A stretch of 41,430 nt of DNA, from contig JABIRI010000107.1 in NCBI GenBank assembly GCA_018667915.1, positions 1 to 41,430 of the forward strand, in the 5' to 3' direction. The stretch is from Opitutaceae bacterium. GTDB taxonomy: Bacteria > Verrucomicrobiota > Verrucomicrobiia > Opitutales > Opitutaceae. Both the position numbers and the translations under genes were made by a program. Shown here piece after piece: positions 22,769-31,708 of this stretch. The notes beneath the pieces are model-generated. The model searched no databases, was not told where the DNA came from, and was given only the letters and a program-made list of their open reading frames with translations. Position 1 is the stretch's first letter. Each line of letters starts with the position of its first letter.

Positions 22769-25102
22769 TTACTGCAACATCCGGCGCGCCGGCGCGTAAC
22801 CCGGATTGATGGCGAGCGTGCGCTGTGCCGCCGCTCGGGCTGCCGTCCGATCGCCACTCTGCCAATGGATGGTTGCCGCCGCATAGGGGTAGTCCGGCAC
22901 GTTTGGTCCGGCAGCCTCGGCTTTACCAAGCGCCTCCAACGCGCCGGCGATGTCGCCGCTCTGATTTTTGAGAAGCCCCAAGTTATACCACGCTCGGTGA
23001 TGATCGGATTGTCGCTTCACTGCCGAACTGAGCGCGGTCGTTGCTTCTTCCATTTTGCCCGCTTCGGCAAACGCCAATCCCGCCCGGAACATCGCTTCGC
23101 CGCTTTCCGGCTGTAGTTGAGCCGCTCGGTAAAATGCATTGGCCGCCTCCGGCATGCGCCCCGCCGCCTGTAACACCAAAGCATGCGTTTCGTGGATCCC
23201 CGGAGAATAACGATCCCATTGGGTGGCCAGTTTGATTTCTTCAACCGCCTCCGTCATGCGACCGGTATTCGCGAGATACTGGCCCTTGCGGAGACGCCCA
23301 CCCGGTTGGTCCAAGGTGAGATTGAGATAGTCCAAGAACTCCTTGGCCAACGCAGCATTGGACGTGGCCTCACCGGACAGCCCCCAAGCCGCGTCCAGCC
23401 GCACCAAACGCACTGGGTCGTCAAAGCTTGCCCGAATCACATCTTCTTGCCCCGGTATACCGGTGAGCGCCTGTATCGCGGACCCACGCACCATCGGATC
23501 TTCATCAGTGGCAGCCTCGCGCGCCAGTGCTACAATCTCGGGATGATGATCCGCGTGACTCGCCAAGAGCTGCAAGTAAGTCGCCCGCCATGCTGGAATT
23601 TCTTCGTCTTCCCAAAGTGTCATGAGTGCCGCGACCGCCGACTCTTCACCCGCCTGCGCCGACGCAACTGCGCGAGCCCGAGCCCGTTGCCGCGAGTCCA
23701 TTTTGGCGCCATACCATGCCGTGGTGTGCTCAATCGCCCAATCGACGGATTCGTCGCCATGGCACGAGCTACACGCGTTGGGAATTCCCAGCTCCTTGGT
23801 CATCAGTGGGTCTGGTTTTAGCCAGCCGTGGTCATGTCGCGGCGAACGCATCATGTAACTCGTCGTTGGCATATGGCACGAAACGCATTGGTTCCCCGTT
23901 GAGCCTTCGGCGTGACGGGAGTGCGCCGTGGGATCAATCACCGGCGCAACGACCTCAGTCAATGGCATCTGCCGGCCCGGCGCGGTATGACACTGCATAC
24001 ACAACGCGTTATTTTCCACCGGCAGGATTGTCTCGCTGGTATGCGGATCGTGGCAATCCATGCAGGCGACCCCAGCGTGGTGCATTCGACTCAATTTGAT
24101 CGAAGTCCAATTGAAATCCTCGTCGAGCATCTGCCCATCGGGGTAAAACACGCCTTCCTGCACCGGCAGCGTCAGTCGGAAGTGGTCGTGGTAGTCTGCT
24201 CCGGGAGGAAACTCGGGCGTAAGCTGTTCGTTACGGGCGTGGCAATAGGCACACGTCTGCTCCGCCTGCTGACGGTCACGAATCCAACCTAACTCGCTAT
24301 CACCGGTGTTCGTCCCATGTCCTTCTGGCACCGGCCCGTGGCATTGGATGCAGCTAATACCTTCCTCGATCCAACTCGATCGATACAGGTCTTCCCCAGC
24401 GTCGTAATTTTTCTGGTATCCCGTCATATGGCAGTGCGCACACATGGAATTCCAATTCATCCCCCGGCCCGTCCAGTGTCCCCATTCACCCGGGTAGCGG
24501 TTTTCATCACCAAACACATTGAACCACTCCTCTTTCGCCGGATCCCAAGCCATATCCGTAGGCTGAATACGACCGGTCTCCGTCTCGACCAGCATTTGCC
24601 GCGAGGGTTTTTGGCCCAATGCCGCATGCACGGGATAAGCCGTCTCACTGCCATCCCGATTCAAATTGATCATCGTCGGCACGCCATCGCGCACTTCGAG
24701 CCGGAACGTCGAGCCCCCCTCTGTCACCTGTTCTGCCGCCGCGAACGCTGCCTCGAGCTCGGCGATATCCACCGGCTGGTTGGCATTTGCATGGTCGGTG
24801 CCTTCCCATTTTTCAAAAATCTCCGCATGGCATGCACGACAGCTCTGCGCAGTCTGTTCGGGGGCACCAGATGGCAGTTTGGGGTGCCTTGCCTCAGGCC
24901 CATGCACCACCTCCACGTGAGATTCGGATTCGGGTGCTTCCGCCTTACGACACGCCGAGACCCCGAGCAGCAGGAGTCCCACGCCCCACCATAGACCGAG
25001 AATTATACTCAGTTTTTTCAACCATGATGTTTTTGCGAAACGGGTTCCGAGGGGACGCACCGAAATACCCAAGCGCGCCAATCCATGGCCGACAAGCTCC
25101 AT
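22769..25102 (-). CDS. Octaheme c-type cytochrome lipoprotein with HEAT and TPR repeats
   Basis: 777 residues from ATG 25102. A TTG at 25021 would start the protein just before the hydrophobic core and give a standard 24-residue lipoprotein signal ending in GVSAC, so the true start may be 25021; C51 (numbered from 25102) is the likely lipidated Cys. Eight CxxCH heme sites lie at C88, C221, C251, C284, C347, C368, C406 and C444, in a cytochrome c554-like layout. Then come HEAT-like repeats (about 470-580) and TPR units (about 590-777). It is anchored outside the cytoplasm and carries electrons; whether it is a reductase cannot be told. It is divergent from an HMA protein and outer-membrane barrel. 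Confidence 0.9.
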   Translation of the reverse strand: MELVGHGLARLGISVRPLGTRFAKTSWLKKLSIILGLWWGVGLLLLGVSACRKAEAPESESHVEVVHGPEARHPKLPSGAPEQTAQSCRACHAEIFEKWEGTDHANANQPVDIAELEAAFAAAEQVTEGGSTFRLEVRDGVPTMINLNRDGSETAYPVHAALGQKPSRQMLVETETGRIQPTDMAWDPAKEEWFNVFGDENRYPGEWGHWTGRGMNWNSMCAHCHMTGYQKNYDAGEDLYRSSWIEEGISCIQCHGPVPEGHGTNTGDSELGWIRDRQQAEQTCAYCHARNEQLTPEFPPGADYHDHFRLTLPVQEGVFYPDGQMLDEDFNWTSIKLSRMHHAGVACMDCHDPHTSETILPVENNALCMQCHTAPGRQMPLTEVVAPVIDPTAHSRHAEGSTGNQCVSCHMPTTSYMMRSPRHDHGWLKPDPLMTKELGIPNACSSCHGDESVDWAIEHTTAWYGAKMDSRQRARARAVASAQAGEESAVAALMTLWEDEEIPAWRATYLQLLASHADHHPEIVALAREAATDEDPMVRGSAIQALTGIPGQEDVIRASFDDPVRLVRLDAAWGLSGEATSNAALAKEFLDYLNLTLDQPGGRLRKGQYLANTGRMTEAVEEIKLATQWDRYSPGIHETHALVLQAAGRMPEAANAFYRAAQLQPESGEAMFRAGLAFAEAGKMEEATTALSSAVKRQSDHHRAWYNLGLLKNQSGDIAGALEALGKAEAAGPNVPDYPYAAATIHWQSGDRTAARAAAQRTLAINPGYAPARRMLQ

Positions 25103-25284
25103 TCGTCACCTCGATCAACCTTCGCGCGGATCCCTCATCGGACCGCCAGCCCAGAGCAAAATTCCTCTTACGGGGTCAACCCAAGGAAAGTTAATCCCCT
25201 CAGTCTCTTGAGTTGAGACGTTTTCCGTCTAACAATCCTTAGATTCATCCGTATTATGAGATGAACCACTGACCCAATTTTACC

Positions 25285-25734
25285 ATGACTGCATCCGCTA
25301 ATCGCTATTTCCGTATTCTCGCACTCGCTATCGCGGGATTGATGCTCTCTTTGTCCGCCTCCGCTCTCGGTGAGGACGTCAATCCAGAGGTCAGCGAAGA
25401 CATCCGGATCAAGTCTGCCCAAGAGAAGTTGGCCGCCACCCCTTCGATCGTCGTGCTCTACGCCGAAGGACTTTGCTGCCCCTCCTGCGCCATCGGCGTG
25501 CGCAAGAAGGTAAGCCGCCTTTCTTTTGTGGATCGCAAGCGCTTCAATAACGGCGTCGATCTCGACGCCAAGACTCAGCTTGTCTCCGTGGCGGTAACCG
25601 CGTCATTGGACGAGTCTGGCATCGCCTCGTTGAGCCAGTCGGTATGGGACGCGGGATACACTCCGGTGCGTTCCTATACGATGGCAGGCGATGAAGTGAT
25701 TTCCACACCCCTTCCAGGCGAAAACACCAAATAG
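25285..25734 (+). CDS. Exported HMA-like (heavy-metal-associated) domain protein
   Basis: 149 residues with a signal peptide (hydrophobic ILALAIAGLMLSLSASALG, cut near residue 29). The metal-binding loop GLCCPSCAIGVRK (C64, C65, C68) matches the GMxCxxC loop of HMA domains such as MerP, with an additional Cys. The domain spans about 55-140. It probably binds a soft metal ion in the periplasm. It is followed after 14 bases by an outer-membrane barrel, so the two form an operon, divergent from the octaheme lipoprotein. Delivery of metal to or from the barrel is inference. Confidence 0.8.
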   Translation: MTASANRYFRILALAIAGLMLSLSASALGEDVNPEVSEDIRIKSAQEKLAATPSIVVLYAEGLCCPSCAIGVRKKVSRLSFVDRKRFNNGVDLDAKTQLVSVAVTASLDESGIASLSQSVWDAGYTPVRSYTMAGDEVISTPLPGENTK

Positions 25735-25748
25735 AAGGGGTTCACCCG

Positions 25749-26576
25749 ATGCATGGTTTGAACTGGCGTAGTGGCCTCGGGCTCACCGTGGCACTCACGA
25801 CCGTTATAACGGTATCGGCCGATCAACCGGTCTTCAATGAAATGCCGCGCTGGGACAACGGCTGGGGCGTGCAGTTCGTCGCCGAACAACGGCGGGAAAA
25901 GGACCTGATGTCCGGCGGGCGGGTGGTCTCCGCGGGCTTTTCTGAAGAGGTGGACCTCATGCATGTGGAAGGTGTCTACACGTGGGATAAATCCATCCGC
26001 ATCACCGCCAAACTTCCCCTCGTGATGGATGCCCAACGGGAGTTTCCCGACGGCCTGGGCGGCAAACGGATCGAACATGATAAAGGCGTTGGCGACGCCA
26101 CCTTGGCCCTGCCTCTGAAACGCTATTTCAATCTCGATGGCCGGAGCGGATCCTGGACCCTCGCACCTCAAGTCCGCGTGCCGATGGGCGCCAAGGACAA
26201 TTACACGGTCTATCATCGCGATTGGGGCACCGGAATATCTGCGGGCTACGAAACGGAAACCTACCGCTATCTCCTCTCGATCGGCGTAGACGGTTGGATT
26301 TTCGAAGGCGACGCCCCCGCCCTAGCATCGGGCCACATCGACCTCGGAATTAATTTCAACCTAGGTAAGTTGTCCGGACACGTGAAGTGGGAGACAGACT
26401 ACCTCGCCAAGGAAGACGGCACGGAGAAGCTGTATATCGGCCCGCACCTTTATCTGAAACTCACGGATACCGTGCACGCCCAGCTCATGTATAAACGAGA
26501 AGCCCACGCCCGCCGCAATCAACTCGACCACGGCAATGGCACCCTCACGAAGCTCGGCATAGCGTTTGTTTTTTGA
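25749..26576 (+). CDS. Outer-membrane beta-barrel protein, transporter-like
   Basis: 275 residues with a signal peptide cut near VSADQ (about 25). Alternating hydrophobic strands with aromatic girdles (ITAKLPLVM, WTLAPQVRVPMG, YRYLLSIGVDGWIF, GHVKWETDYL) and a C-terminal Phe (GIAFVF) are typical of outer-membrane barrels. The pattern is like the phenol-degradation/MetA-type barrel family, whose members are annotated as transporters without proof. It follows the HMA protein, which hints at a metal-linked role. Confidence 0.75.
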   Translation: MHGLNWRSGLGLTVALTTVITVSADQPVFNEMPRWDNGWGVQFVAEQRREKDLMSGGRVVSAGFSEEVDLMHVEGVYTWDKSIRITAKLPLVMDAQREFPDGLGGKRIEHDKGVGDATLALPLKRYFNLDGRSGSWTLAPQVRVPMGAKDNYTVYHRDWGTGISAGYETETYRYLLSIGVDGWIFEGDAPALASGHIDLGINFNLGKLSGHVKWETDYLAKEDGTEKLYIGPHLYLKLTDTVHAQLMYKREAHARRNQLDHGNGTLTKLGIAFVF

Positions 26577-26612
26577 GGACACCCCGAACCCGATCATGGT
26601 CTCGGGATGCTG

Positions 26613-27596
26613 CTACGGATACGGCTTAAGCTGCTCAATCGAATCCAGCTCGGGGCTGCCGCCTCGATTGCCACTGCCGCTGCAGGTGTAGAGCGAACCC
26701 CGGTGGAATATTATTCCCGCGCCATGACGCCCTCGCGCAAATTGCGGCAACTCACTCCAAGTCTCGGCCAAAGGATCAAACGCATGGATCTGAGCGTGAG
26801 CCGTTTGTTGGCGATCACTCTCTCCGCCCGCTACTAAGTAGCGGCCGTCGACAGCAATCGAAAAACTACCCGCCCGCGGTTCCGGCAGCAGCGCCGCGGC
26901 CGTCGACCATGTCTGTGCATCGATGTCGTAAATATCGAGGGCTGGTTCGAGCAGCTTAAAGGTTTCCTTGGTTTTGGCCGATGAACGCCGGCCGCCTCCA
27001 GCGTATATTTTGCCATCAATAACCGAGGACTGGAAATGGTCCCGCATATTCGGCGCGTCCGGGAGCTCCGTCCACTTTCCGGTTTCGAGATCGAACGCAT
27101 CCAACCAAGATACGTGACCGTCCCAGTGGCCGTTGATGATTCCTGCAACCAGGTAGAGTTTTGCGTCGGCAATCACCGCGCCCGCTCCACCTCGACGGCG
27201 TCCTTCCGGGAGCTCCGCCCCGTAGGTCCACTCGTCCGCCGCCGGATCATAGATCACCAAACGCGGCAACGCGGTCTCATGCGGATATTTGCCGGTCATG
27301 GCCCCCGCCAGAATGATGCGATTGCGCCATACCACGGGTTGAAAGTGATGAATTTCCACCGGGGGTTTTTTACCCACCGACCAGGAATTCGTTTTCGGGT
27401 CATAGATATCGACCGGCTGAATGCGGCGACCACCCAACAGATAGAACTTTCCATCACACTCCACAAACGCCGCTTCATGCCGGGGATGCGGCCGACCTTC
27501 GGGATCAAGGGTCTGCCACGTGCCTTCCGTCCCGGCAACGGCGGCCAACGAAACGCAGAGAAAAAGAAGCCAACGGGTGCAACGAAGATATTTCAT
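26613..27596 (-). CDS. Exported Kelch-repeat beta-propeller protein
   Basis: ATG 27596 gives 327 residues with a signal peptide (MKYLRCTRWLLFLCVSLAAVAG). An in-frame start at 27764 reads through the shared promoter region and is rejected. About six Kelch units follow, each with the xxGG then Y/W pattern, for example KFYLLGGRRIQPVDIYDPKTNSW-type, KLYLVAG, KIYAGGGR, RYLVAGGE and LYTCSGSG. Exported Kelch propellers include sialic-acid mutarotases and sugar oxidases, but no catalytic residues were recognised. It is divergent from araB with 177 bases between the starts. Confidence 0.85.
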   Translation of the reverse strand: MKYLRCTRWLLFLCVSLAAVAGTEGTWQTLDPEGRPHPRHEAAFVECDGKFYLLGGRRIQPVDIYDPKTNSWSVGKKPPVEIHHFQPVVWRNRIILAGAMTGKYPHETALPRLVIYDPAADEWTYGAELPEGRRRGGAGAVIADAKLYLVAGIINGHWDGHVSWLDAFDLETGKWTELPDAPNMRDHFQSSVIDGKIYAGGGRRSSAKTKETFKLLEPALDIYDIDAQTWSTAAALLPEPRAGSFSIAVDGRYLVAGGESDRQQTAHAQIHAFDPLAETWSELPQFARGRHGAGIIFHRGSLYTCSGSGNRGGSPELDSIEQLKPYP

Positions 27597-27660
27597 AGGA
27601 TCGAATGATGAAGCGCGCAAAATTTGGCTTAATTCGCAGGCGAAGTAAATCCCCGCGCAG

Positions 27661-27677
27661 GGCAATATTGCGTTGCC
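27661..27677. promoter_or_regulatory. Possible operator between the Kelch gene and araB
   Basis: GCAATATTGC (27662-27671) is a perfect palindrome inside a wider GGCAA...TTGCC inverted pair (27661-27677), in the shared upstream region of two divergent genes. No regulator gene is in the window. Confidence 0.35.
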
Positions 27678-27773
27678 GTTAAACTTCCTGTCAGTCTCCC
27701 GATTCGATTCCTTCGTTAATAAGTTAAGCGCGACAATGATTTCGTCGCCGATCAATTCCCTCAAAATCCCCTC

Positions 27774-29438
27774 ATGAGCTTCACCCTTGGACTAGACTAC
27801 GGCACAAATTCAGCCCGCGCTTTGATCGTGCGGTGCGCCGACGGCAAAGAATTCGGTTCCTGCGTGGTCGACTATCCCAGTGGCCATCAAGGTATCCTGC
27901 TCGATGCCAAGGATCACAACGTCGCCCGGCAAAGCCCCCTCGACTACCTGCACTGCCTCGAAGCCGCCACCCAGGGCGCCCTGAAAGAGGCCGCCAAAAA
28001 ACGGGGATTCAAACCCGACAAAGTCGTAGGCATCGGAGTCGACACCACCGGTTCGAGCCCGATCCCCGTCGATGCCAAAAATCGGCCGCTAGCTGCCCAG
28101 AAGCGTTTCGCCAAAAACCTCAACGCCCAGTGCTGGTTGTGGAAGGATCACACGTCCTGGCGCGAAGCCGAAAAAATCACCTCTCTCGCCGCCAAACATA
28201 ATCCCGAATACATCGCCAAATGCGGAAACATCTACTCCTCGGAGTGGTTCTGGGCCAAACTCTGGCGCTGCCTCAACGTCGACCCGAAGGTCTTCAACGC
28301 CGCGCATTCGTGGGTGGAAATGTGCGACTGGCTCCCCGCCGTGCTCGGCGGCATCAAGGATCCCAAAAAGGTGAAGCGCGGAATCTGCGCCGCCGGTCAC
28401 AAAGCCCTCTACGCCGAAGAATGGGGCGGCCTACCCGACAAAAAATTCCTCAAACGCCTTTCGCCCAAACTTGCCGCCCTGCGTGACCGTCTTTACGACC
28501 GCGCCGAAGACGCCAGTGCTTTGGCCGGAAACCTCTGCGCCGAATGGGCAACCACACTGGGCCTACCCGAGGGCATTCCTTTGGCCATCGGAGAATTTGA
28601 CGTTCACTACGGCGCCATCGGTTCTGGTGTCGCCGAAGGCACGCTGGTCAAAGTGATCGGCACGTCGACCTGCGACGTAGGTGTCGTTTCGGCCGACAAG
28701 GAAATTGCCGACATTCCCGGTATCTGCGGCATCGTCAAAGGCGCCATTCTCCCCGGCTACTACGGCATCGAAGCCGGTCAATCCGCCGTCGGCGACATCT
28801 TCAAATGGTGGGTCGAGGTCGTCTGTGGCGGTGATGAAAAGACTCACGTCAAATTCACCAAGGATGCCGCTAAACTTGCGCCCGGTGAAAACGGTTTGCT
28901 CGCTCTGGATTGGAACAACGGCAACCGCACCATCCTCGTGGACCAACGCCTCACCGGCCTCATGCTCGGAACGACGCTGCACACCTCCGCACCGGAAATC
29001 TACCGCGCCTTGATCGAAGGCACCGCCTTCGGCGCCCGGGCGATCATCGAACGTTTGCGCGAATACGGTGTGCCCATCCGCCGTGTCGTTTGCGCCGGCG
29101 GTATCGCCGAGAAAAATCCCTTCCTGATGCAGACCTACGCCGACATCACGGGCTGCACCATGTTGGTCGCCGGTTCCAGCCAGGCCTGTGCACTCGGTTC
29201 GGCCATCTCCGCGGCCGTCCTCGCCGGCGAGCACGCCGACTTCGCGGCGGCTGAGAAGAAAATGACCTCGCTTAAGGACGTGGCCTACAAACCCAACCCC
29301 GCCGTCCGACGCACTTACAACAAGCTCTACAAACTCTATCGCCAGCTCCACGACAGCTTCGGCGGCCTCAACGCTTCGGGCGATCACGGCAACGTCATGA
29401 AAGACCTGCTCACGATCAAGGAATCCGCCCGCAGCTAA
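27774..29438 (+). CDS. araB: Ribulokinase
   Basis: 554 residues, FGGY-family kinase; phosphorylates L-ribulose to L-ribulose 5-phosphate in the cytoplasm. The N-terminus [18 protein letters not shown] carries the phosphate-loop aspartate, followed by [26 protein letters not shown] and [10 protein letters not shown], all typical of Ara[10 protein letters not shown] and the C-terminal [21 protein letters not shown] (about 440-460) are the second-domain motifs. araD follows after ten bases. No L-arabinose isomerase (araA) is in the window, so the pathway is completed elsewhere or L-ribulose comes from another source. Confidence 0.95.
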   Translation: MSFTLGLDYGTNSARALIVRCADGKEFGSCVVDYPSGHQGILLDAKDHNVARQSPLDYLHCLEAATQGALKEAAKKRGFKPDKVVGIGVDTTGSSPIPVDAKNRPLAAQKRFAKNLNAQCWLWKDHTSWREAEKITSLAAKHNPEYIAKCGNIYSSEWFWAKLWRCLNVDPKVFNAAHSWVEMCDWLPAVLGGIKDPKKVKRGICAAGHKALYAEEWGGLPDKKFLKRLSPKLAALRDRLYDRAEDASALAGNLCAEWATTLGLPEGIPLAIGEFDVHYGAIGSGVAEGTLVKVIGTSTCDVGVVSADKEIADIPGICGIVKGAILPGYYGIEAGQSAVGDIFKWWVEVVCGGDEKTHVKFTKDAAKLAPGENGLLALDWNNGNRTILVDQRLTGLMLGTTLHTSAPEIYRALIEGTAFGARAIIERLREYGVPIRRVVCAGGIAEKNPFLMQTYADITGCTMLVAGSSQACALGSAISAAVLAGEHADFAAAEKKMTSLKDVAYKPNPAVRRTYNKLYKLYRQLHDSFGGLNASGDHGNVMKDLLTIKESARS

Positions 29439-29448
29439 CCCTTTCGTC

Positions 29449-30150
29449 ATGCTCGAAGAACTTAAACGTGAGGCCTATGAGGCCAACATCGCTCTGCCTC
29501 AACAGGGTCTGATCAATCTAACTTTCGGCAATGCTTCCGCCATCGATCGTGATCGTGGAATTTTCGCCATCAAGCCATCCGGGGTAGACTACGATGAACT
29601 CACTCCCGAGCAGATGGTGCTCGTCGATCTCGAGGGCAACCAAGTCGAGGGCGACCTGCGTCCCTCCTCCGATACGCCCACACATCGACGGCTGTTTCTC
29701 GCCTTCGCCTCCATCGGCGGCGTCGTGCACACCCATTCCACCCGGGCGACTTCCTTTGCTCAGGCAGGCCGCGAGATCCCTATATTTGGCACCACCCACG
29801 CCGATTACTTTTATGGCGATATCCCGGTGACCCGTAAAATGACGCACACCGAAATCAGTGGCGGCGAATACGAATGGGAAACCGGCAACGTCATCGTCGA
29901 ACGTTTTGCCGAACTCGACTCGGCGGACTTTCCCGCCGTGCTCGTGAATCGCCACGCGCCCTTCACCTGGGGCAAGACCGTCGCGAAGGCAGTCGAAGTC
30001 GCCGTCGCTGTAGAATGCATCGCCGATATGGCACTCAGTTCCCTCCAGCTCGAGCCCAACTTACCCATCATCGAAGAGGCCCTGCTCAACAAGCACTTTA
30101 AGCGCAAACACGGCCCCGGAGCCTACTACGGCCAAACCGGTAGCTGCTGA
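29449..30150 (+). CDS. araD: L-ribulose-5-phosphate 4-epimerase
   Basis: 233 residues, class II aldolase/adducin fold; converts L-ribulose 5-phosphate to D-xylulose 5-phosphate. Zinc ligands H94 and H96 (VVHTHST) and H169 (VNRHAPF) are present, as are K42 (IKPSGVDY) and D75 (PSSDTPTH), close to the E. coli AraD positions. Start ATG 29449 follows the araB stop by ten bases. The C-terminal [12 protein letters not shown] is typical of AraD. Confidence 0.96.
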   Translation: MLEELKREAYEANIALPQQGLINLTFGNASAIDRDRGIFAIKPSGVDYDELTPEQMVLVDLEGNQVEGDLRPSSDTPTHRRLFLAFASIGGVVHTHSTRATSFAQAGREIPIFGTTHADYFYGDIPVTRKMTHTEISGGEYEWETGNVIVERFAELDSADFPAVLVNRHAPFTWGKTVAKAVEVAVAVECIADMALSSLQLEPNLPIIEEALLNKHFKRKHGPGAYYGQTGSC

Positions 30151-30190
30151 GATCGGAGAACCTCTCGAAAGCTCCGGAAACGACCGCAGG

Positions 30191-30277
30191 TTTCACAGAA
30201 GGCAACAAAGCGAGGAACTCGGAGAGTCTTCTGAGCAAGCTCGGTAAGCTTAGTTTTCTTTGTTTCCTTCTTTTAAA
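30191..30277. repeat. Imperfect inverted repeat downstream of araD
   Basis: A 20-base arm (30191-30210, starting TTTCACAGAAGG) and the reverse complement of 30258-30277 agree at 16 of 20 positions. The 47 bases between are purine-rich GAG/CTC repeats. There is no gene here. It resembles in layout the inverted heptamer blocks found elsewhere in the window but has a different unit. Confidence 0.55.
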
Positions 30278-30392
30278 ATTGCCCCCCACCGAGTGTAGTT
30301 CGTCGTTCACTTTTCGGCGGCACTCAACCAACTTCGATTCTACCCCTCGTTCGGAATCCCCATCCGAACGCTTAGCCCACTCCCTATCCGTC

Positions 30393-31700
30393 ATGAATGC
30401 CGCTGCCTCCAAGATGAATCGTCGCTTCTTTTTGCGAGCCACCGGCCTTTCACTCGCCTTGCCGTTGCTGGAGTCACTCACGCCGCGGGCCCTTGGTTCA
30501 GGGATCGCTCTCGGTAGCCAAGCGGGCAATGCCATCACCGCCACCCGACCGCGCCGCATGGTGTGCATCGGCAACATGCTCGGGTTTTATCAACCCGAGT
30601 TTTTTCCCACTGAAGCGGGCCGAGGTTACACCCTGCCATCGCTACTCCGTCCCCTCGCAGCACACCAAAACGACTTCACGTTATTTTCCGGACTCGACCA
30701 CGGTCTCAAGGGCGGCCATTTCGCCATCCACTCCTTTCTCAGCGGTATCCGCAGCATGGATGCCAAGTCCATGCCGGAGGGAAACATCAGCATAGATCAA
30801 CGTGCGGCCGAAACCATTGGAGGATCCACCCGCTTCCCGTCGCTCACCATCGGTTCTCAGGACGGCATTCATGGTGGCTGTATGATGTCATGGACCCGCA
30901 GCGGCACCCGTGTGCCCCCCATCTCCACCCCCAACGCACTTTTTCGGAAACTCTTCCACACTGAAGACTCCGGCGACGTCGCCCAGCGCAACGACCAGTT
31001 TGATCTGCAGTCTTCGATCCTCGACGCCGTGCACGGTGACGCCAAATCCCTCACCCGAAAACTCGGCAATCAGGACCGCGACAAACTCGACGAATATTTC
31101 ACTTCCGTGCGCGACGTGGAACGCCAGATTGCCCAACGGCGCCAGTGGGCAGATGTGCCCAAACCTACCCCGGACATGGACGAACCGCAGGATACCGGAT
31201 TCGTCTCCGACTTACCCGTGCTCTACGATCTGATTGCACTCGCTCTACAGACCGACTCGACCCGCATCGCCACGCTGGAAATTGGCGGCGACTTCGAATC
31301 ACGTGCACTCGGTATTTCAAAAGGTTATCACGCCCTCTCCCATCATGGAAAAGTTCAGGCCAACATCGATAACCTACTTAAACTCGAGCACTATCAGATG
31401 GTGCAATTCGGCCGGTTTCTTACCAAGATGAAATCAATCCAAGACGGCGAATCCCACCTGCTCGATCACACCCAGATCCTGTTCGGAAGTGGCATGGGCA
31501 ACGCCAATGCGCATACCAATTCGAATCTCCCCCTCATTCTAGCCGGCGGAGGTTTTGGTCACGGGGAATATCGCGAATACCCACTCAAAGGACACCACCG
31601 CGTGCCCCTCTCCAATCTCTACCTCACCATGCTACAACACTTCGGGGTGGAGACCGATCGCTTCAGCGTGAGCAGCGGAACCATCCGCGACTTCGCCTAA
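30393..31700 (+). CDS. DUF1552 family Tat-exported protein
   Basis: 435 residues from ATG 30393; an ATG at 30414 (MNRRFFLRATG) is also possible and both keep the twin-arginine signal RRFFLRATGLSLALPLLES. The body follows the DUF1552 pattern: RMVCIGNMLGFYQPEFFP near residue 55, LFSGLDHGLKGGHFAIHSFLSG, RFPSLTIGSQDG, ILFGSGMGNANAHTNSNLP and a C-terminal HFGVETDRFS. Function is unknown. The family is common in Planctomycetes and Verrucomicrobia and usually sits beside DUF1592 cytochromes, as here (eight bases to the next start). Confidence 0.92.
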   Translation: MNAAASKMNRRFFLRATGLSLALPLLESLTPRALGSGIALGSQAGNAITATRPRRMVCIGNMLGFYQPEFFPTEAGRGYTLPSLLRPLAAHQNDFTLFSGLDHGLKGGHFAIHSFLSGIRSMDAKSMPEGNISIDQRAAETIGGSTRFPSLTIGSQDGIHGGCMMSWTRSGTRVPPISTPNALFRKLFHTEDSGDVAQRNDQFDLQSSILDAVHGDAKSLTRKLGNQDRDKLDEYFTSVRDVERQIAQRRQWADVPKPTPDMDEPQDTGFVSDLPVLYDLIALALQTDSTRIATLEIGGDFESRALGISKGYHALSHHGKVQANIDNLLKLEHYQMVQFGRFLTKMKSIQDGESHLLDHTQILFGSGMGNANAHTNSNLPLILAGGGFGHGEYREYPLKGHHRVPLSNLYLTMLQHFGVETDRFSVSSGTIRDFA

Positions 31701-31708
31701 TTCTCGCC

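Noticed and set aside
28563-29450. 295-codon minus frame
   Set aside because: Antisense shadow of araB, with Val/Gly/Asp-rich composition typical of a reverse frame.
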